64,000 nt of DNA from Ruegeria lacuscaerulensis (GCF_013034685.1 NZ_WQGO01000003.1:496001-560000), one strand, 5' to 3'. Shown: positions 16,717 to 26,207, counted from the stretch's first letter. Made by a program: numbers and translations. The notes: a model not told the origin generated them from the letters alone.

Positions 16717-19530
16717 GTGAGCGGGTCATCCCGAATCGTGGCCGTACTGGGCCCGACGAACACAGGCAAAACGCATTACGCGATTGAACGTATGCTGGGC
16801 CACCGGACCGGTATCATTGGCCTGCCGCTGCGTCTGCTCGCGCGCGAGGTTTATGACAAGATCGTCGCCATTCGCGGGCCGTCGGTCGTGGCGCTTGTCA
16901 CGGGCGAAGAGCGCATCGTGCCGCCACGCACCCAGTATTGGGTCTGTACGGTCGAGGCGATGCCCGAGGGTATGGGCGCCGATTTCGTGGCCATCGACGA
17001 AATCCAGCTGTGTACCGACCCCGAGCGCGGCCATGTCTTCACAGACCGTCTGTTGCGGTCGCGCGGCACAAGCGAGACGCTGTTCCTAGGCTCGGACACC
17101 ATGCGTGGTCCCATATCAGCGCTGGTGCCTGAGGCACAGTTTGTGCGGCGCGAACGGATGTCTCAACTGGTCTATGCCGGGTCGAAAAAGATCAGCCGGA
17201 TGCCCCCGCGCAGTGCCATCGTCGGGTTCTCGGTTGATAACGTCTATGCCATCGCGGAACTGCTGCGTCGTCAAAAGGGCGGGGCGGCCGTGGTGATGGG
17301 GGCGCTCAGCCCGCGTACGCGGAACGCGCAGGTCGATCTCTATCAGAATGGTGAGGTGGATTATCTGGTCGCCACCGACGCAATTGGGATGGGCCTGAAC
17401 CTGGATGTGAATCACGTCGCGTTTTCTTCGCTGACCAAGTTCGACGGTCGGAGGATGAGGCCACTTGCCCCCAACGAACTGGCCCAGATCGCCGGCCGGG
17501 CCGGGCGCGGCATGTCGGATGGCACGTTCGGTGTTACGGGCGAGGCCCCGCCGCTGGATGACGGTGTGGCGCAGGCCATCATGGACAGCCGCTTTACGCC
17601 GATGAAAAAGCTGAACTGGCGGAATGCCGCTTTGCGGTTCGGATCCATCGAGGCGCTGATCAACTCGCTTGAAGTCAGCCCGGACAATGAAAACCTACTC
17701 AAAGCGCGGCCCGCCGACGATCTGAACGTGCTGAAATCCCTGTCGCAAGTGACCGAAGTGATGGCCCGCGCAAGCGATCCGCAATCCATCCGCTTGTTGT
17801 GGGATGTATGCCGAATCCCCGATTTTCGCGGCATCAGCCATTCGGAACATGCCAGCCTGCTCGAGGTGATCTACGGCCATCTGCACGAACGCCAGTTGAT
17901 CCCTGATGACTTCATGGCGCGGCAAATCCGCCGGATTGACCGGACAGACGGAGATATTGATGCGCTGTCCAAACGGCTGGCATATATTCGCACCTGGACA
18001 TATGTTGCGCAACGAAACGGATGGGTGCGTGACGAATCCCATTGGCGTGAGGAAACGCGCACTGTAGAAGACAGGCTGTCAGATGCATTACATGACCGTC
18101 TGACCCAACGATTTGTGGACCGGCGCACATCCGTTTTGCTGCGGCGGCTCAAACAGAAGGAGGCCCTTTTGGCCGAAGTAAATGACAAGGGTGAAGTGAC
18201 CGTCGAAGGCGAATTTGTCGGTCGTTTGGAAGGGTTCCGGTTTAGCCCGGACAAGGCTGCGCAGGGGACCGAGGCGAAAGCCTTGAAATCGGCGTCCTTG
18301 CAGGCCCTCGCGCCGCAATTCCATCTGCGCGCCGATCGCTTCTACAACGCGCCCGATACCGAAATTGATTTCACCGAACAAGGTGGCCTGATGTGGGGCG
18401 AATATGCCGTCGGCAAGCTGGTTGCCGGGGCCGAGCCGCTCAAGCCTATGGTCGAGGTTTTCGTAGACGAAGCCGCAGGCCCCGATGTCGAACAGAAGGT
18501 GCAGCGCCGGCTGCAGCATTTCATTGACCGTAAGGTGGCCGCGCTGTTTGAACCGCTGCTGAACCTGTCGCGGGACGAGGAACTCAGCGGTCTGGCCAAG
18601 GGCTTTGCATTCCGCATGGTCGAGGCATTGGGCATCTTGCCGCGTGCGCAGGTCGCGCAAGAGGTCAAGGATCTGGATCAGGACGCTCGCGGTGCGCTGC
18701 GCAAGCACGGCATCCGCTTCGGTCAATTCACGATCTTCATGCCGCTGCTGCTGAAACCCGCGCCGACGCGCTTGCGTCTGGTTCTGTGGGCGCTGTCTAG
18801 CGGCTTGCAGGAATTCCCTGAAGCGCCGCCTCCGGGTCTGGTTACGGTCCCCGTCGCTAAGGACGCGCCGCAAGGGTATGACACCATGTGCGGTTACCGC
18901 GACGCCGGTGAGCGCTCGATCCGTATTGATATGCTGGAACGTCTGGCAGACATGCTGCGGTCTGAGGACAGCCGGGGCGGGTTCGAAGCCAAGCCCGACA
19001 TGCTCTCGATCACCGGTATGACGCTGGAACAATTTGCCGACCTGATGCAGGGCTTGGGCTATAAGGCCGAACGGGGTGAGCGTGAAAAGGTCAAAGCCGC
19101 GCTTGCGGAACAACCTGCGGCGGAAGCGCCCGAGCAACCTGCTGCTGAGGAAACCCCGGCAGAAGCAGTTGCGACAGACGATGCGCCCGCACCCGCCGAG
19201 GCGCTAGCCGAGGCCACCGAAAGCACCGAGGCAGCAGCCGAGGCTCCTGCCGCAGAACTCGCAAGCGATGAGCCTGAAGTTGAAGTGTTCTACACCTTCA
19301 CATGGGGCCGTCAGCGCCAGCAGAATCGTGGCCCGCGCCGCGAACAGGGGCAGGGCAAGGGCAAGCCGCGTGGCAAACCTCAGGACGGTCGCGGCAAGCC
19401 GCACGGCAAGAAGGGTGGTAAACCGCAGGGCGCGAAATCCTTCTCGTCCCGACCGCCCAAGAAAGAGAAAGCCATTGATCCCGACAACCCCTTCGCCGCT
19501 GCGTTGATGGGGCTGAAGGACGGCAACTAA
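16717..19530 (+). CDS. SUV3-like DExH RNA helicase with acidic linker and basic tail
   Basis: A 937-residue helicase with GTG start after GGGGCAAGA. Walker A GPTNTGKTH (residues 12-20), a DEIQ motif II (94-97), GSDTMRG-like motif III region, motif V region ATDAIGMGLNLDV and motif VI QIAGRAGRGMSDG are those of the SUV3/mitochondrial RNA degradosome helicase group found in alphaproteobacteria. The middle part (to about 800) is a family-specific domain; residues 800-850 are a low-complexity Ala/Pro/Glu stretch, and the last 60 residues are rich in Gly, Lys, Arg and Gln, a likely RNA-binding tail. It probably unwinds RNA during decay or ribosome assembly. The S4 protein gene follows within 7 bases. 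Confidence 0.88.
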   Translation: MSGSSRIVAVLGPTNTGKTHYAIERMLGHRTGIIGLPLRLLAREVYDKIVAIRGPSVVALVTGEERIVPPRTQYWVCTVEAMPEGMGADFVAIDEIQLCTDPERGHVFTDRLLRSRGTSETLFLGSDTMRGPISALVPEAQFVRRERMSQLVYAGSKKISRMPPRSAIVGFSVDNVYAIAELLRRQKGGAAVVMGALSPRTRNAQVDLYQNGEVDYLVATDAIGMGLNLDVNHVAFSSLTKFDGRRMRPLAPNELAQIAGRAGRGMSDGTFGVTGEAPPLDDGVAQAIMDSRFTPMKKLNWRNAALRFGSIEALINSLEVSPDNENLLKARPADDLNVLKSLSQVTEVMARASDPQSIRLLWDVCRIPDFRGISHSEHASLLEVIYGHLHERQLIPDDFMARQIRRIDRTDGDIDALSKRLAYIRTWTYVAQRNGWVRDESHWREETRTVEDRLSDALHDRLTQRFVDRRTSVLLRRLKQKEALLAEVNDKGEVTVEGEFVGRLEGFRFSPDKAAQGTEAKALKSASLQALAPQFHLRADRFYNAPDTEIDFTEQGGLMWGEYAVGKLVAGAEPLKPMVEVFVDEAAGPDVEQKVQRRLQHFIDRKVAALFEPLLNLSRDEELSGLAKGFAFRMVEALGILPRAQVAQEVKDLDQDARGALRKHGIRFGQFTIFMPLLLKPAPTRLRLVLWALSSGLQEFPEAPPPGLVTVPVAKDAPQGYDTMCGYRDAGERSIRIDMLERLADMLRSEDSRGGFEAKPDMLSITGMTLEQFADLMQGLGYKAERGEREKVKAALAEQPAAEAPEQPAAEETPAEAVATDDAPAPAEALAEATESTEAAAEAPAAELASDEPEVEVFYTFTWGRQRQQNRGPRREQGQGKGKPRGKPQDGRGKPHGKKGGKPQGAKSFSSRPPKKEKAIDPDNPFAAALMGLKDGN

Positions 19531-19536
19531 GCACGG

Positions 19537-19902
19537 ATGTCCGAGGCCAAGCTGCGGATCGACAAATGGCTGTGGCAGGCGCGGTTCTTCAAGACCCGCA
19601 GCCTGTCCGCCAAACAGGTCAGCGGCGGCCATGTGCGTGTCAACGGTAACCGGGTTCTGAAACCGGCGACAGCTATCAACCCCGGCGATGTTCTGACCTT
19701 TCCTCAGGGCCGCATTGTGCGTGTTGTGCGGGTGGAAAAACTGGGTGAACGGCGCGGTCCGGCCCCCGAGGCACAAACGCTATATACGGATTTGACCGAA
19801 AAGCAGGACAAGCCGCTGCAAAATCCAAGCTTTGAAGGAAAAGGTCGTCCAACCAAGAAAGATCGGCGCGCGCTTGATCTTTCTCGCAATCAAGATAGCT
19901 GA
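19537..19902 (+). CDS. S4-domain RNA-binding protein (HslR/Hsp15-like)
   Basis: A 121-residue protein with an S4 domain over residues 5-65 (RIDKWLWQARFFKTRSLSAKQVSGGHVRVNGNRV, broken as RIDKWLWQARFF then GGHVRVNGNRV), closest to the HslR/Hsp15 group that recycles stalled 50S subunits carrying peptidyl-tRNA. The C-terminal half is basic and unstructured. It starts 7 bases after the helicase stop and is probably co-transcribed, giving a small RNA-handling operon. A perfect stem TCAAGATAG/CTATCTTGA (19890-19898 with 19905-19913) spans the stop codon but lacks a T-tract. Confidence 0.85.
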   Translation: MSEAKLRIDKWLWQARFFKTRSLSAKQVSGGHVRVNGNRVLKPATAINPGDVLTFPQGRIVRVVRVEKLGERRGPAPEAQTLYTDLTEKQDKPLQNPSFEGKGRPTKKDRRALDLSRNQDS

Positions 19903-19968
19903 TCCTATCTTGAAGCTGACGCCATACTGATTTAGCTAGACGCCCAAAGCGCAAACGGGAATCCGACC

Positions 19969-20307
19969 ATGACCTACGTTGTCACTGAAAACTGCATTGG
20001 CTGCAAATATACCGACTGTGTCGAAGTATGCCCGGTGGATTGTTTCTACGAAGGTGAGAACACGTTGGTCATCCACCCCGATGAATGCATCGACTGCGGC
20101 GTGTGCGAACCCGAATGCCCCGCCGACGCAATCCGCCCCGATACCGAGCCGGGTATGGATGAATGGGTCGAGTTCAACCGAAAATACTCGGAAATGTGGC
20201 CGGTCATCGTGACCAAGAAAGACCCCTTGCCAGAAGCCGAGGAACGCGACGGCGAAGAAGGCAAGATGGAGAAGTACTTCTCTGAAGCGCCCGGCGAAGG
20301 TGGCTAA
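19969..20307 (+). CDS. fdxA: 7Fe/8Fe ferredoxin FdxA
   Basis: A 112-residue ferredoxin. The N-terminal half contains [21 protein letters not shown] and [16 protein letters not shown] (each within the 20-residue limit when read in two parts), the cysteine pattern of seven-iron [3Fe-4S][4Fe-4S] ferredoxins of the FdxA type: Cys9, Cys17 and Cys50 for one cluster, and Cys21, Cys40, Cys43, Cys46 for the other. The C-terminal tail is acidic and typical for the family. It carries electrons in the cytoplasm; partners are unknown. It sits between the S4 gene and carD, and may have its own promoter in the 66 bases upstream. Confidence 0.92.
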   Translation: MTYVVTENCIGCKYTDCVEVCPVDCFYEGENTLVIHPDECIDCGVCEPECPADAIRPDTEPGMDEWVEFNRKYSEMWPVIVTKKDPLPEAEERDGEEGKMEKYFSEAPGEGG

Positions 20308-20593
20308 GCGATTCGCTCTCTGAACTCAGTGGTTTAGATGCCGAAAAAACGCCACAACCTTATGTTTAATAATGATTTTATCGGCTCATTGGTCGGTAGC
20401 GCTTTTGTGTGTCGCATTTTTGTGATATACTTCGTAGCTGAATGATGACTGAGCTGGGGATGACTCCGTAAGTATGGACGCTTTGGAGTTCTAATTTTTT
20501 GACAAACAAACTGCCTGACCGGGCCTTCAAGGCACGGTTTTGGGGTGTTTTGTCGTTTTTTTGTCTGGCTCTGCTAACCAAGGATGAACCTGA
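20308..20593. other. 286-base intergenic leader region upstream of carD
   Basis: An AT-richer gap between fdxA and carD with no convincing open reading frame. It contains a plausible promoter, TTTGTG with TATACT about 16 bases apart near 20405-20432, and a TTGACA at 20509-20514 with no matching -10. The long leader (some 150 bases) before the carD ribosome site AAGGATG is compatible with post-transcriptional control, but no known riboswitch pattern is recognised. Confidence 0.4.
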
Positions 20594-21103
20594 ATGTCTA
20601 AGTCGAAAAAGCTTGAGTTCCGCCCGAACGATTATGTGGTCTACCCCGCGCATGGTGTGGGTCAGATTATCTCGATCGAGGAACAGGAAGTTGCCGGGTA
20701 TTCGCTTGAGCTGTTTGTGATCTCGTTCGAGAAAGACAAGATGACCCTGCGGGTGCCGACCAACAAGGTGACCGAATCCGGTCTGCGGTCGCTGAGTTCG
20801 CCCGACGTGATCTCTCAGGCGATGAAGACGTTGAAGGGCAAGGCCAAGGTGAAGCGCGCAATGTGGTCGCGCCGGGCGCAGGAATATGAACAGAAAATCA
20901 ACTCGGGCGACCTGATCTCGATCGCAGAGGTGGTCCGCGACCTGCACCGCACTGACGATCAGCGCGAACAAAGCTATTCCGAGCGTCAGCTCTATGAAGC
21001 TGCCTTGGAACGTCTGACTCGTGAAGTTGCAGCCGTATCCGGCGCCGGTGAAGTGTCGGCCGCCAAGCAGGTAGATGAGGTGCTGACCTCGCGCGCTGCC
21101 TGA
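20594..21103 (+). CDS. carD: CarD-family transcriptional regulator
   Basis: A 169-residue protein. The N-terminal Tudor-like RNA polymerase interaction domain (FRPNDYVVYPAHGVGQIISIE) and the helical C-terminal DNA-binding domain (RAQEYEQKINSGDLISIAEVVRDL, read in parts) are both complete, matching the CarD/CdnL family, which binds the beta subunit and stabilises open complexes at rRNA and housekeeping promoters. It is nearly universal and usually essential in alphaproteobacteria. Ribosome site AAGGATG. A strong terminator follows, so carD is a single-gene unit. Confidence 0.92.
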   Translation: MSKSKKLEFRPNDYVVYPAHGVGQIISIEEQEVAGYSLELFVISFEKDKMTLRVPTNKVTESGLRSLSSPDVISQAMKTLKGKAKVKRAMWSRRAQEYEQKINSGDLISIAEVVRDLHRTDDQREQSYSERQLYEAALERLTREVAAVSGAGEVSAAKQVDEVLTSRAA

Positions 21104-21125
21104 TCGCATTGCTTTGAATAGTTTG

Positions 21126-21154
21126 GGCCGCTCCTGTTGGGGGCGGCCTTTTTT
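21126..21154 (+). terminator. Rho-independent terminator of carD
   Basis: Stem GGCCGCTCC (21126-21134) with GGGGCGGCC (21140-21148), one G-T wobble, followed by TTTTTT. Confidence 0.88.
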
Positions 21155-21206
21155 ATTTTCTACCTCTTCGTTTGGGGGTATTTTCCCAATAGGTAGAGGC
21201 GTCTAG

Positions 21207-21977
21207 ATGGCCCAGATAAAGAAAACGCTCAAATATCTGTATATCGGACATGATCCGGTTTCGGTCTGGTTCCGCTATGGGCTGATCCTGTTCGACGCGG
21301 TGACAATCGTGTTTTTTGTCGCCACTGCGCATATTTCACACGGTCCTGGGATCACGATCGCCAGCATGTTCGTCGGGTTCCTGATCCTGCTGGACTTTTC
21401 GGCGCGCCTATGGATCGCGCGGGACCGGCGCAAACTGTTCTTCAAGATTTACACCCTGGCCGATCTGGTTGTGATCGTGTCGCTAATGCTCGACCCATTC
21501 CTTTCGGGCAATCTGGCCTTTCTGCGGATTCTGCGCGCTCTGCGCCTGATCCATTCCTTTCACTTACTGCGCGATCTGCGCCGCGACGTCCAATATTTCC
21601 GCACCCATGAAGACGCGGTTATTGCCGCCATCAATCTGCTGGTCTTTGTATTCGTGACCTCGACTGCCGTTCTGGTCTTTTTCATCCCCGAGGATAGCCA
21701 GACCCCCTATATTGACGCTTTGTATTTCACCATGGCGACGCTGACGACAACGGGGTTCGGCGACATCACGCTGGACACACCGGGCGGTAAGCTGATTTCG
21801 GTCTTTATCATGGTGGTTGGGGTGGCGCTGTTCGTGCGGCTGGCGCAGGCGATTTTCATGCCACAAAAAGTACGGCACAAATGCCGAAGCTGCGGCTTGT
21901 ATCGACACGACCCAGACGCTGTGCACTGCAAACATTGCGGCGAAGTGTTGCGGATCGAAACTGGAGGCGCGTCCTAA
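21207..21977 (+). CDS. Voltage-gated-type potassium channel with C-terminal zinc ribbon
   Basis: A 256-residue membrane protein with the six-span plan of ion channels. The fourth span region has regularly spaced arginines (FLRILRALRLIHSFHLLRDL), like an S4 voltage sensor, and the pore loop has the selectivity filter TTTGFGD (variant of T-x-G-Y/F-G-D, potassium). After the last span (FIMVVGVALFVRLAQAIF) a short soluble tail carries CRSCGLYRHDPDAVHCKHCG, two CxxC pairs that would bind zinc. It would pass K+ across the inner membrane in response to voltage or a ligand. The zinc ribbon is unusual for small bacterial Kv-like channels. Stop overlaps the stop of convergent cobS (CTAA). Confidence 0.82.
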   Translation: MAQIKKTLKYLYIGHDPVSVWFRYGLILFDAVTIVFFVATAHISHGPGITIASMFVGFLILLDFSARLWIARDRRKLFFKIYTLADLVVIVSLMLDPFLSGNLAFLRILRALRLIHSFHLLRDLRRDVQYFRTHEDAVIAAINLLVFVFVTSTAVLVFFIPEDSQTPYIDALYFTMATLTTTGFGDITLDTPGGKLISVFIMVVGVALFVRLAQAIFMPQKVRHKCRSCGLYRHDPDAVHCKHCGEVLRIETGGAS

Positions 21978-22738
21978 AGCGCCGCCGCCAGCGCTATCAG
22001 AATGGCAAGCTCGGTCATCACCTGCGTTGCGCCCAACACGTCGCCGGTCTGTCCACGAATTTTGGATCTGGCGACCAAACCGATGGCGAACGTAACAATA
22101 GCGGCGACAATCAAAGCCTTAAATGCGGTGGCACCAATCAAGATCAGGGCCATTGCGAGGGCAAAGGCAGCCCCAATCCCAGTAGTGGACGACAGGGGAG
22201 CGCCGACCGAATGGCTCAGGCCGGCGTTTCTGGCGTTGGGCAGGGCAGTCATCAATATCGGCATCATTGCGCGCGACAGGATGCAGGCAGTCAGTATGCC
22301 TCCGAAAGCGCCAGTTGCCAGCAAGGGGGCGATCAGCGCAACGCGCAGGGCTTGCGACAAGATCAGGGCAAGAACGCCATAAGTGCCGATGTGGCTGTCT
22401 TTCATGATCTCAAGACGTCGGGCCGGGTCAAACCCGCCCCAGAACCCGTCTGTGGTGTCAGCCAGCCCGTCCTCGTGCATGGCCCCGGTACACAGGATCA
22501 GCACCGCAACCAGTATGACGGCGCAGGCCAACGGGGGCAGGCCCCAAGCCGATCCGACCCATCCCGCCGCACAGGCCAGAGCGCCGACAACGAAACCGGC
22601 GAACGGAAACGCCCAGGCGGCCAAGACCTGACGATCAAAAGCATCCTCGGGCAGGCGCGGGATCGGTAAACGCGTCAACAGGACCAGTGCCAGCAGTATA
22701 TCCCAGTGGGAAATGAGTTTGGTGTCGTTTTTTAGCAC
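21974..22738 (-). CDS. cobS: Adenosylcobinamide-GDP ribazoletransferase (cobalamin synthase) CobS
   Basis: About 254 residues, strongly hydrophobic with six or more membrane spans. The conserved CobS segment [18 protein letters not shown] near the start and [18 protein letters not shown] with the metal-binding Glu/Asp cluster ([11 protein letters not shown]) identify it. It joins adenosylcobinamide-GDP to alpha-ribazole (or its phosphate) in the last steps of cobalamin assembly, in the inner membrane. The GTG at 22738 has an AAGG ribosome site about 9 bases upstream and leaves room for a divergent promoter; an ATG at 22786 is possible. It is divergent from cobT, the gene that makes its alpha-ribazole-phosphate substrate. 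Confidence 0.88.
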   Translation of the reverse strand: MLKNDTKLISHWDILLALVLLTRLPIPRLPEDAFDRQVLAAWAFPFAGFVVGALACAAGWVGSAWGLPPLACAVILVAVLILCTGAMHEDGLADTTDGFWGGFDPARRLEIMKDSHIGTYGVLALILSQALRVALIAPLLATGAFGGILTACILSRAMMPILMTALPNARNAGLSHSVGAPLSSTTGIGAAFALAMALILIGATAFKALIVAAIVTFAIGLVARSKIRGQTGDVLGATQVMTELAILIALAAAL

Positions 22739-22817
22739 TCCCGCGCCTTTCAGGGTCTTGTTGCTTTGGTCGCTTCGGTTAAACACACAGGACCACTCTG
22801 ATGCAACGAGGCTTTGG

Positions 22818-23831
22818 ATGCTGCCAGACCTGACCGACCTGAATTCTTTTCGTGACGCCCTTTCTAGTGCGCCCGGATCCGATGGCGACGCCCGTCAGGG
22901 TGCCGCGGACCGGAACGGACAATTGACCAAACCTCCAGGTGCGCTGGGGCGGCTGGAAGATCTGGCGATCTGGTATGCGGCCTGGCGTGGGGACGCGCGG
23001 CCGCAGATCAATGCGCCGCAGGTCATTGTCTTTGCCGGAAACCATGGTGTTACGGCGCAGGGAGTTTCGGCCTTTCCGCCCGAAGTGACCGTGCAGATGG
23101 TGATGAATTTCGAACATGGCGGCGCGGCGATCAACCAGTTGGCCAAAGCGGCGGGAGCAACGATGGACGTGCACGCGCTGGAGCTTGACCGTCCGACCGT
23201 GGATTTCACCACCGGTCCGGCCATGTCCGAGGACGAACTGTTGCGTGCGCTGCAAACCGGCTGGAACGCAGTGAACCCGGAAGCTGACCTGCTGGTCGTG
23301 GGCGAGATGGGGATTGGCAATACCACCCCCGCCGCCGCGATTGCCTGCGCCCTGTTCGGAGGCGAAGCCGCCGATTGGACTGGGCGTGGAACCGGCGTGG
23401 ACGATGCTGGGCTGGCCAACAAAACCCGTGTGGTGGCAGAGGGCGTAGCCCTGCATGGCGGCTCGGGCGACGGGTTGGAGGTGCTGCGCTGTCTGGGCGG
23501 GCGCGAGATTGCGGCCATGGCTGGGGCGATTGCTGCCGCCCGCATCCTGCGCATTCCGGTTGTTTTGGACGGGTTCATCTGTTCAGCTGCTGCGGCCTGT
23601 CTGGCCCGCACGGTCGACGGGGCGCTGGATCACACCGTGGCAGGCCATCAAAGCGCTGAAGGCGCGCATGGCGCGGTGCTCGCCCAGCTTGGCAAAGAGC
23701 CGCTGCTCAGCCTCGGCCTACGTCTGGGTGAAGGGTCTGGTGGTGCTTTGGCGATCAATATCGTTAAAAGCGCTGTCGCCTGTCATTCCGGTATGGCAAC
23801 CTTTGCCGAAGCAGGCGTGTCGGACGGTTAA
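22818..23831 (+). CDS. cobT: Nicotinate-nucleotide--dimethylbenzimidazole phosphoribosyltransferase CobT
   Basis: A 337-residue enzyme. Recognised by [39 protein letters not shown], the loop [15 protein letters not shown] and the C-terminal [20 protein letters not shown] with the catalytic Glu of the family. It makes alpha-ribazole phosphate from nicotinate mononucleotide and dimethylbenzimidazole for the lower ligand of cobalamin, feeding CobS next door. The ATG at 22818 has an ACGAGG ribosome site; the open frame to 22713 runs into the cobS leader. No cobalamin riboswitch fits in the 80-base divergent region. Confidence 0.93.
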   Translation: MLPDLTDLNSFRDALSSAPGSDGDARQGAADRNGQLTKPPGALGRLEDLAIWYAAWRGDARPQINAPQVIVFAGNHGVTAQGVSAFPPEVTVQMVMNFEHGGAAINQLAKAAGATMDVHALELDRPTVDFTTGPAMSEDELLRALQTGWNAVNPEADLLVVGEMGIGNTTPAAAIACALFGGEAADWTGRGTGVDDAGLANKTRVVAEGVALHGGSGDGLEVLRCLGGREIAAMAGAIAAARILRIPVVLDGFICSAAAACLARTVDGALDHTVAGHQSAEGAHGAVLAQLGKEPLLSLGLRLGEGSGGALAINIVKSAVACHSGMATFAEAGVSDG

Positions 23832-23838
23832 GTTGAAG

Positions 23839-23863
23839 GGCCTGACCGGGGAACGGTCAGGCC
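23839..23863. terminator. Bidirectional terminator hairpin between cobT and the antiporter gene
   Basis: Perfect 10-base stem GGCCTGACCG (23839-23848) with CGGTCAGGCC (23854-23863), loop GGGAA, between two convergent genes and overlapping the antiporter stop codon. T-runs are weak on both sides. Confidence 0.7.
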
Positions 23864-25737
23864 GATTTCTGGGCGTGTTTTTCGGCCAGTTCCAACAGCT
23901 CAGTCTCTAGGTCCTTTTCAAGCTGCCGGGCCCGATCGATATATTTCTTGTTCTCGCCGGTGGGCATCCCGGGGATCCACAGTTCGGCCAATTCCCGAAC
24001 AGCGGTCCGGTCGTGGTGGTAAAAGGTCTGCTCGGCCTGCGCCGCCTCGTAGTCGCTGAGGCCGATATTCTCGAGCACATAGCGTCCAGCCCGGAGCGAT
24101 CCGTCAAACATCTCGCGCACGATGTCATTGGCCCCGGCCTGATACAGCTCGTACACATGGGTTCGGTCATGAGCGCGGGCGACGATATGAAGGTCGGGAC
24201 GCTGGCGGCGGGCGAAGCTGACCAGCCGCGTGACTGTCTTGGGGTCATCCATCGCAGCAACCAGAACCGAGGCTTTCTCTAACCCGGCGGCACGCAGCAG
24301 TTCTGGGCGGGTGGGATCGCCCAGGAACCCTTTGACGCCAAACCGACGCATCAGCTGGATGGTTTCGATATCGTGATCCAGAACGATTGTCTTGAACCCG
24401 CTGGCACGCACCAGCCGGTTCACGATCTGACCAAACCGACCGATGCCTGCGATGATCACCGGGCCTTTCTCGTCGATCTCATCGGGTTCGGGGGCGGGTC
24501 CGCCATCGCTGATCCGGCGCGAGAGCAGGTCGTAGATGATGAACAAAAGTGGCGTAATCAACATTGTAAGGGCGATGATCATCAGCAGCTTTTGTGACAG
24601 ATCGGGCGGGATGACGTTTTGCTGTGTTGAGAAGGCCAGCAGAACAAAGCCAAATTCACCCGCTTGCGCTAAACCCAAGGTGAATAGCCAATGATCGCGC
24701 CCGCGCAGTTTGAAGGCACGGCCAACCAGAAACAGGATGATGCCTTTGGCCAGAATGACCAAAAGGGCGAGGCCTATCAGATCAAACGGGTCGTTGAAGA
24801 AATAGGCGACATCAATCCCGGCCCCCACGGTGATAAAGAACAACCCCAAAAACAGACCTTTGAACGGTTCCAGGTCGCTTTCCATTTCATGGCGGAACTC
24901 CGAACTTGCCAGAACCACGCCTGCCAGGAATGCGCCAAGGGCAGGCGAAAGGCCGACCAACGTCATCAGGAAGGAAATCCCCACGACGATCATCAGCGCC
25001 AGCGCCGTGTACATCTCGCGCAGGCGGGTGGCATGGATGAAGCGAAACAAGGGGCGGGTCAGGTAGATGCCGGCAAGAATGACGAAAGCGATGGCGGCCA
25101 GTGTCACTAGCGTCACAGCCCACCCGGGCAGGCCTTCGACCAGGGATAGGCTGTGATGGGCCTTGTCATGCAGATCAGCCGCGCCCCGCTCGATAGATCC
25201 GTCATTCTGGATGTGAGGCACCGCAGGCAGCGCTAGCAGAGGCAGCAAGGCCAGCATCGGGATCACCGCAATATCCTGCGTTAACAGAACTGAGAACGTA
25301 GCCCGGCCGCCATTTGTCTGCATCAACCCCTTTTCCGACAGGGTTTGCAGCACAATCGCGGTTGAGGACAATGACAGGGTCAACCCGACAGCTAGCGCCA
25401 CCGACCACGGGTGGTTGGCATACATGGCCACGCAGGCAATCACCGCAGTGGACAACAGAACCTGCAGCCCACCAAGACCCAGTAGCCGTTCGCGCATATC
25501 CCACAAGGCGCGAGGCTCCAGTTCCAGCCCGATCAGGAACAGCATCATGACGACACCGAATTCGGCAACATGTTGCAGGCTTTCAGTCTCGGCCCCCACC
25601 AGTCCGAACATCGGACCGATGACAATGCCAGCGGCCAGGTATCCCAATACCGACCCAAGACCCAGGCGTGCTGACAAGGGCACAGCGATCACGGCGGCCG
25701 CCAGATAGATCGAAGCCTGGTATAGGAAATCGTCCAT
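23857..25737 (-). CDS. Kef-type monovalent cation:proton antiporter (CPA2) with RCK domain
   Basis: A 626-residue protein. About 12-13 membrane spans form a CPA2 exchanger domain to residue 390 (for example GVVLASSEFRHEMESDLEPFKGLFLGLFF, read in parts, is the conserved KefB/KefC region). A cytoplasmic TrkA-N/RCK domain follows (VIIAGIGRFGQIVNRLV, a GxGxxG NAD-binding motif), then a short C-terminal coiled tail. It would exchange K+ (or Na+) for protons at the inner membrane. No KefF/KefG-type quinone reductase partner is adjacent. The ATG at 25737 has a GAGAGGAT ribosome site. Upstream and same-strand is the Lrp/AsnC gene, 15 bases away and perhaps co-transcribed. Confidence 0.88.
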   Translation of the reverse strand: MDDFLYQASIYLAAAVIAVPLSARLGLGSVLGYLAAGIVIGPMFGLVGAETESLQHVAEFGVVMMLFLIGLELEPRALWDMRERLLGLGGLQVLLSTAVIACVAMYANHPWSVALAVGLTLSLSSTAIVLQTLSEKGLMQTNGGRATFSVLLTQDIAVIPMLALLPLLALPAVPHIQNDGSIERGAADLHDKAHHSLSLVEGLPGWAVTLVTLAAIAFVILAGIYLTRPLFRFIHATRLREMYTALALMIVVGISFLMTLVGLSPALGAFLAGVVLASSEFRHEMESDLEPFKGLFLGLFFITVGAGIDVAYFFNDPFDLIGLALLVILAKGIILFLVGRAFKLRGRDHWLFTLGLAQAGEFGFVLLAFSTQQNVIPPDLSQKLLMIIALTMLITPLLFIIYDLLSRRISDGGPAPEPDEIDEKGPVIIAGIGRFGQIVNRLVRASGFKTIVLDHDIETIQLMRRFGVKGFLGDPTRPELLRAAGLEKASVLVAAMDDPKTVTRLVSFARRQRPDLHIVARAHDRTHVYELYQAGANDIVREMFDGSLRAGRYVLENIGLSDYEAAQAEQTFYHHDRTAVRELAELWIPGMPTGENKKYIDRARQLEKDLETELLELAEKHAQKSA

Positions 25738-25751
25738 ATTATCCTCTCGGG

Positions 25752-26207
25752 TCAGGTGGGCAGGGGCGCATCGCGCTTGAGTTGGTCCATCACGATCTGG
25801 CTTTGCACCCGTGCTACCGCAGGATGCGGCAGTATCACTTGATGAAGCAAGCGATTGAGCGCGGAAAGATCGTCGCAATATACATGCAGCAGATAGTCAG
25901 CCTCGCCGGTCATCGTCCAGGCGCTGGTGATCTCGGGTCGCGTGTCCACCAAACGGGCGAAACTGTCGGATTGCTCGGGGCCATGGGTGCCCAGATGTAC
26001 CTGGATAAAACCTTGCACCTGCAAGCCAAGCTTCAGTGGGTCCAGCCGCGCGGCATAGCCGGTGATATACCCCTCGGCCTCGAGCCGTTGACGGCGGCGT
26101 CCGGCCTGACTGGGCGACAGGTTCAGCATCTCACCCAATTGATGGGCCGTCAGGTGCGCATTTGTCTGAAGCGCCGACAAAAGCCGTGTGTCTATTGAAT
26201 CCAACAC
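25752..26207 (-). CDS. Lrp/AsnC-family transcriptional regulator
   Basis: A 151-residue regulator with an N-terminal winged helix-turn-helix (LDSIDTRLLSALQTNAHLTAHQLGEML split across residues 2-28; recognition helix NLSPSQAGRRRQRLEAEG) and a C-terminal RAM/AsnC ligand-binding domain (TGEADYLLHVYCDDLSALNRLL). Such proteins bind amino acids. It is divergent from hppD, an arrangement that suggests it senses tyrosine or a related aromatic acid and controls hppD; this is inference from position. A near-palindrome GTGCG-GATATCT-CGCAC lies 32 bases upstream of its start. Confidence 0.87.
   Translation of the reverse strand: MLDSIDTRLLSALQTNAHLTAHQLGEMLNLSPSQAGRRRQRLEAEGYITGYAARLDPLKLGLQVQGFIQVHLGTHGPEQSDSFARLVDTRPEITSAWTMTGEADYLLHVYCDDLSALNRLLHQVILPHPAVARVQSQIVMDQLKRDAPLPT

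Noticed and set aside
18088..19137. 349-codon minus-strand frame opposite the helicase
   Set aside because: Shadow of a confirmed helicase frame with complete motifs.
20509..20514. TTGACA as a carD promoter -35
   Set aside because: No acceptable -10 lies 15-19 bases downstream; TTTGTG/TATACT further upstream is the better candidate.
22739..22817. Cobalamin riboswitch between cobS and cobT
   Set aside because: The space of about 80 bases is too short and no B12-box sequence was seen.
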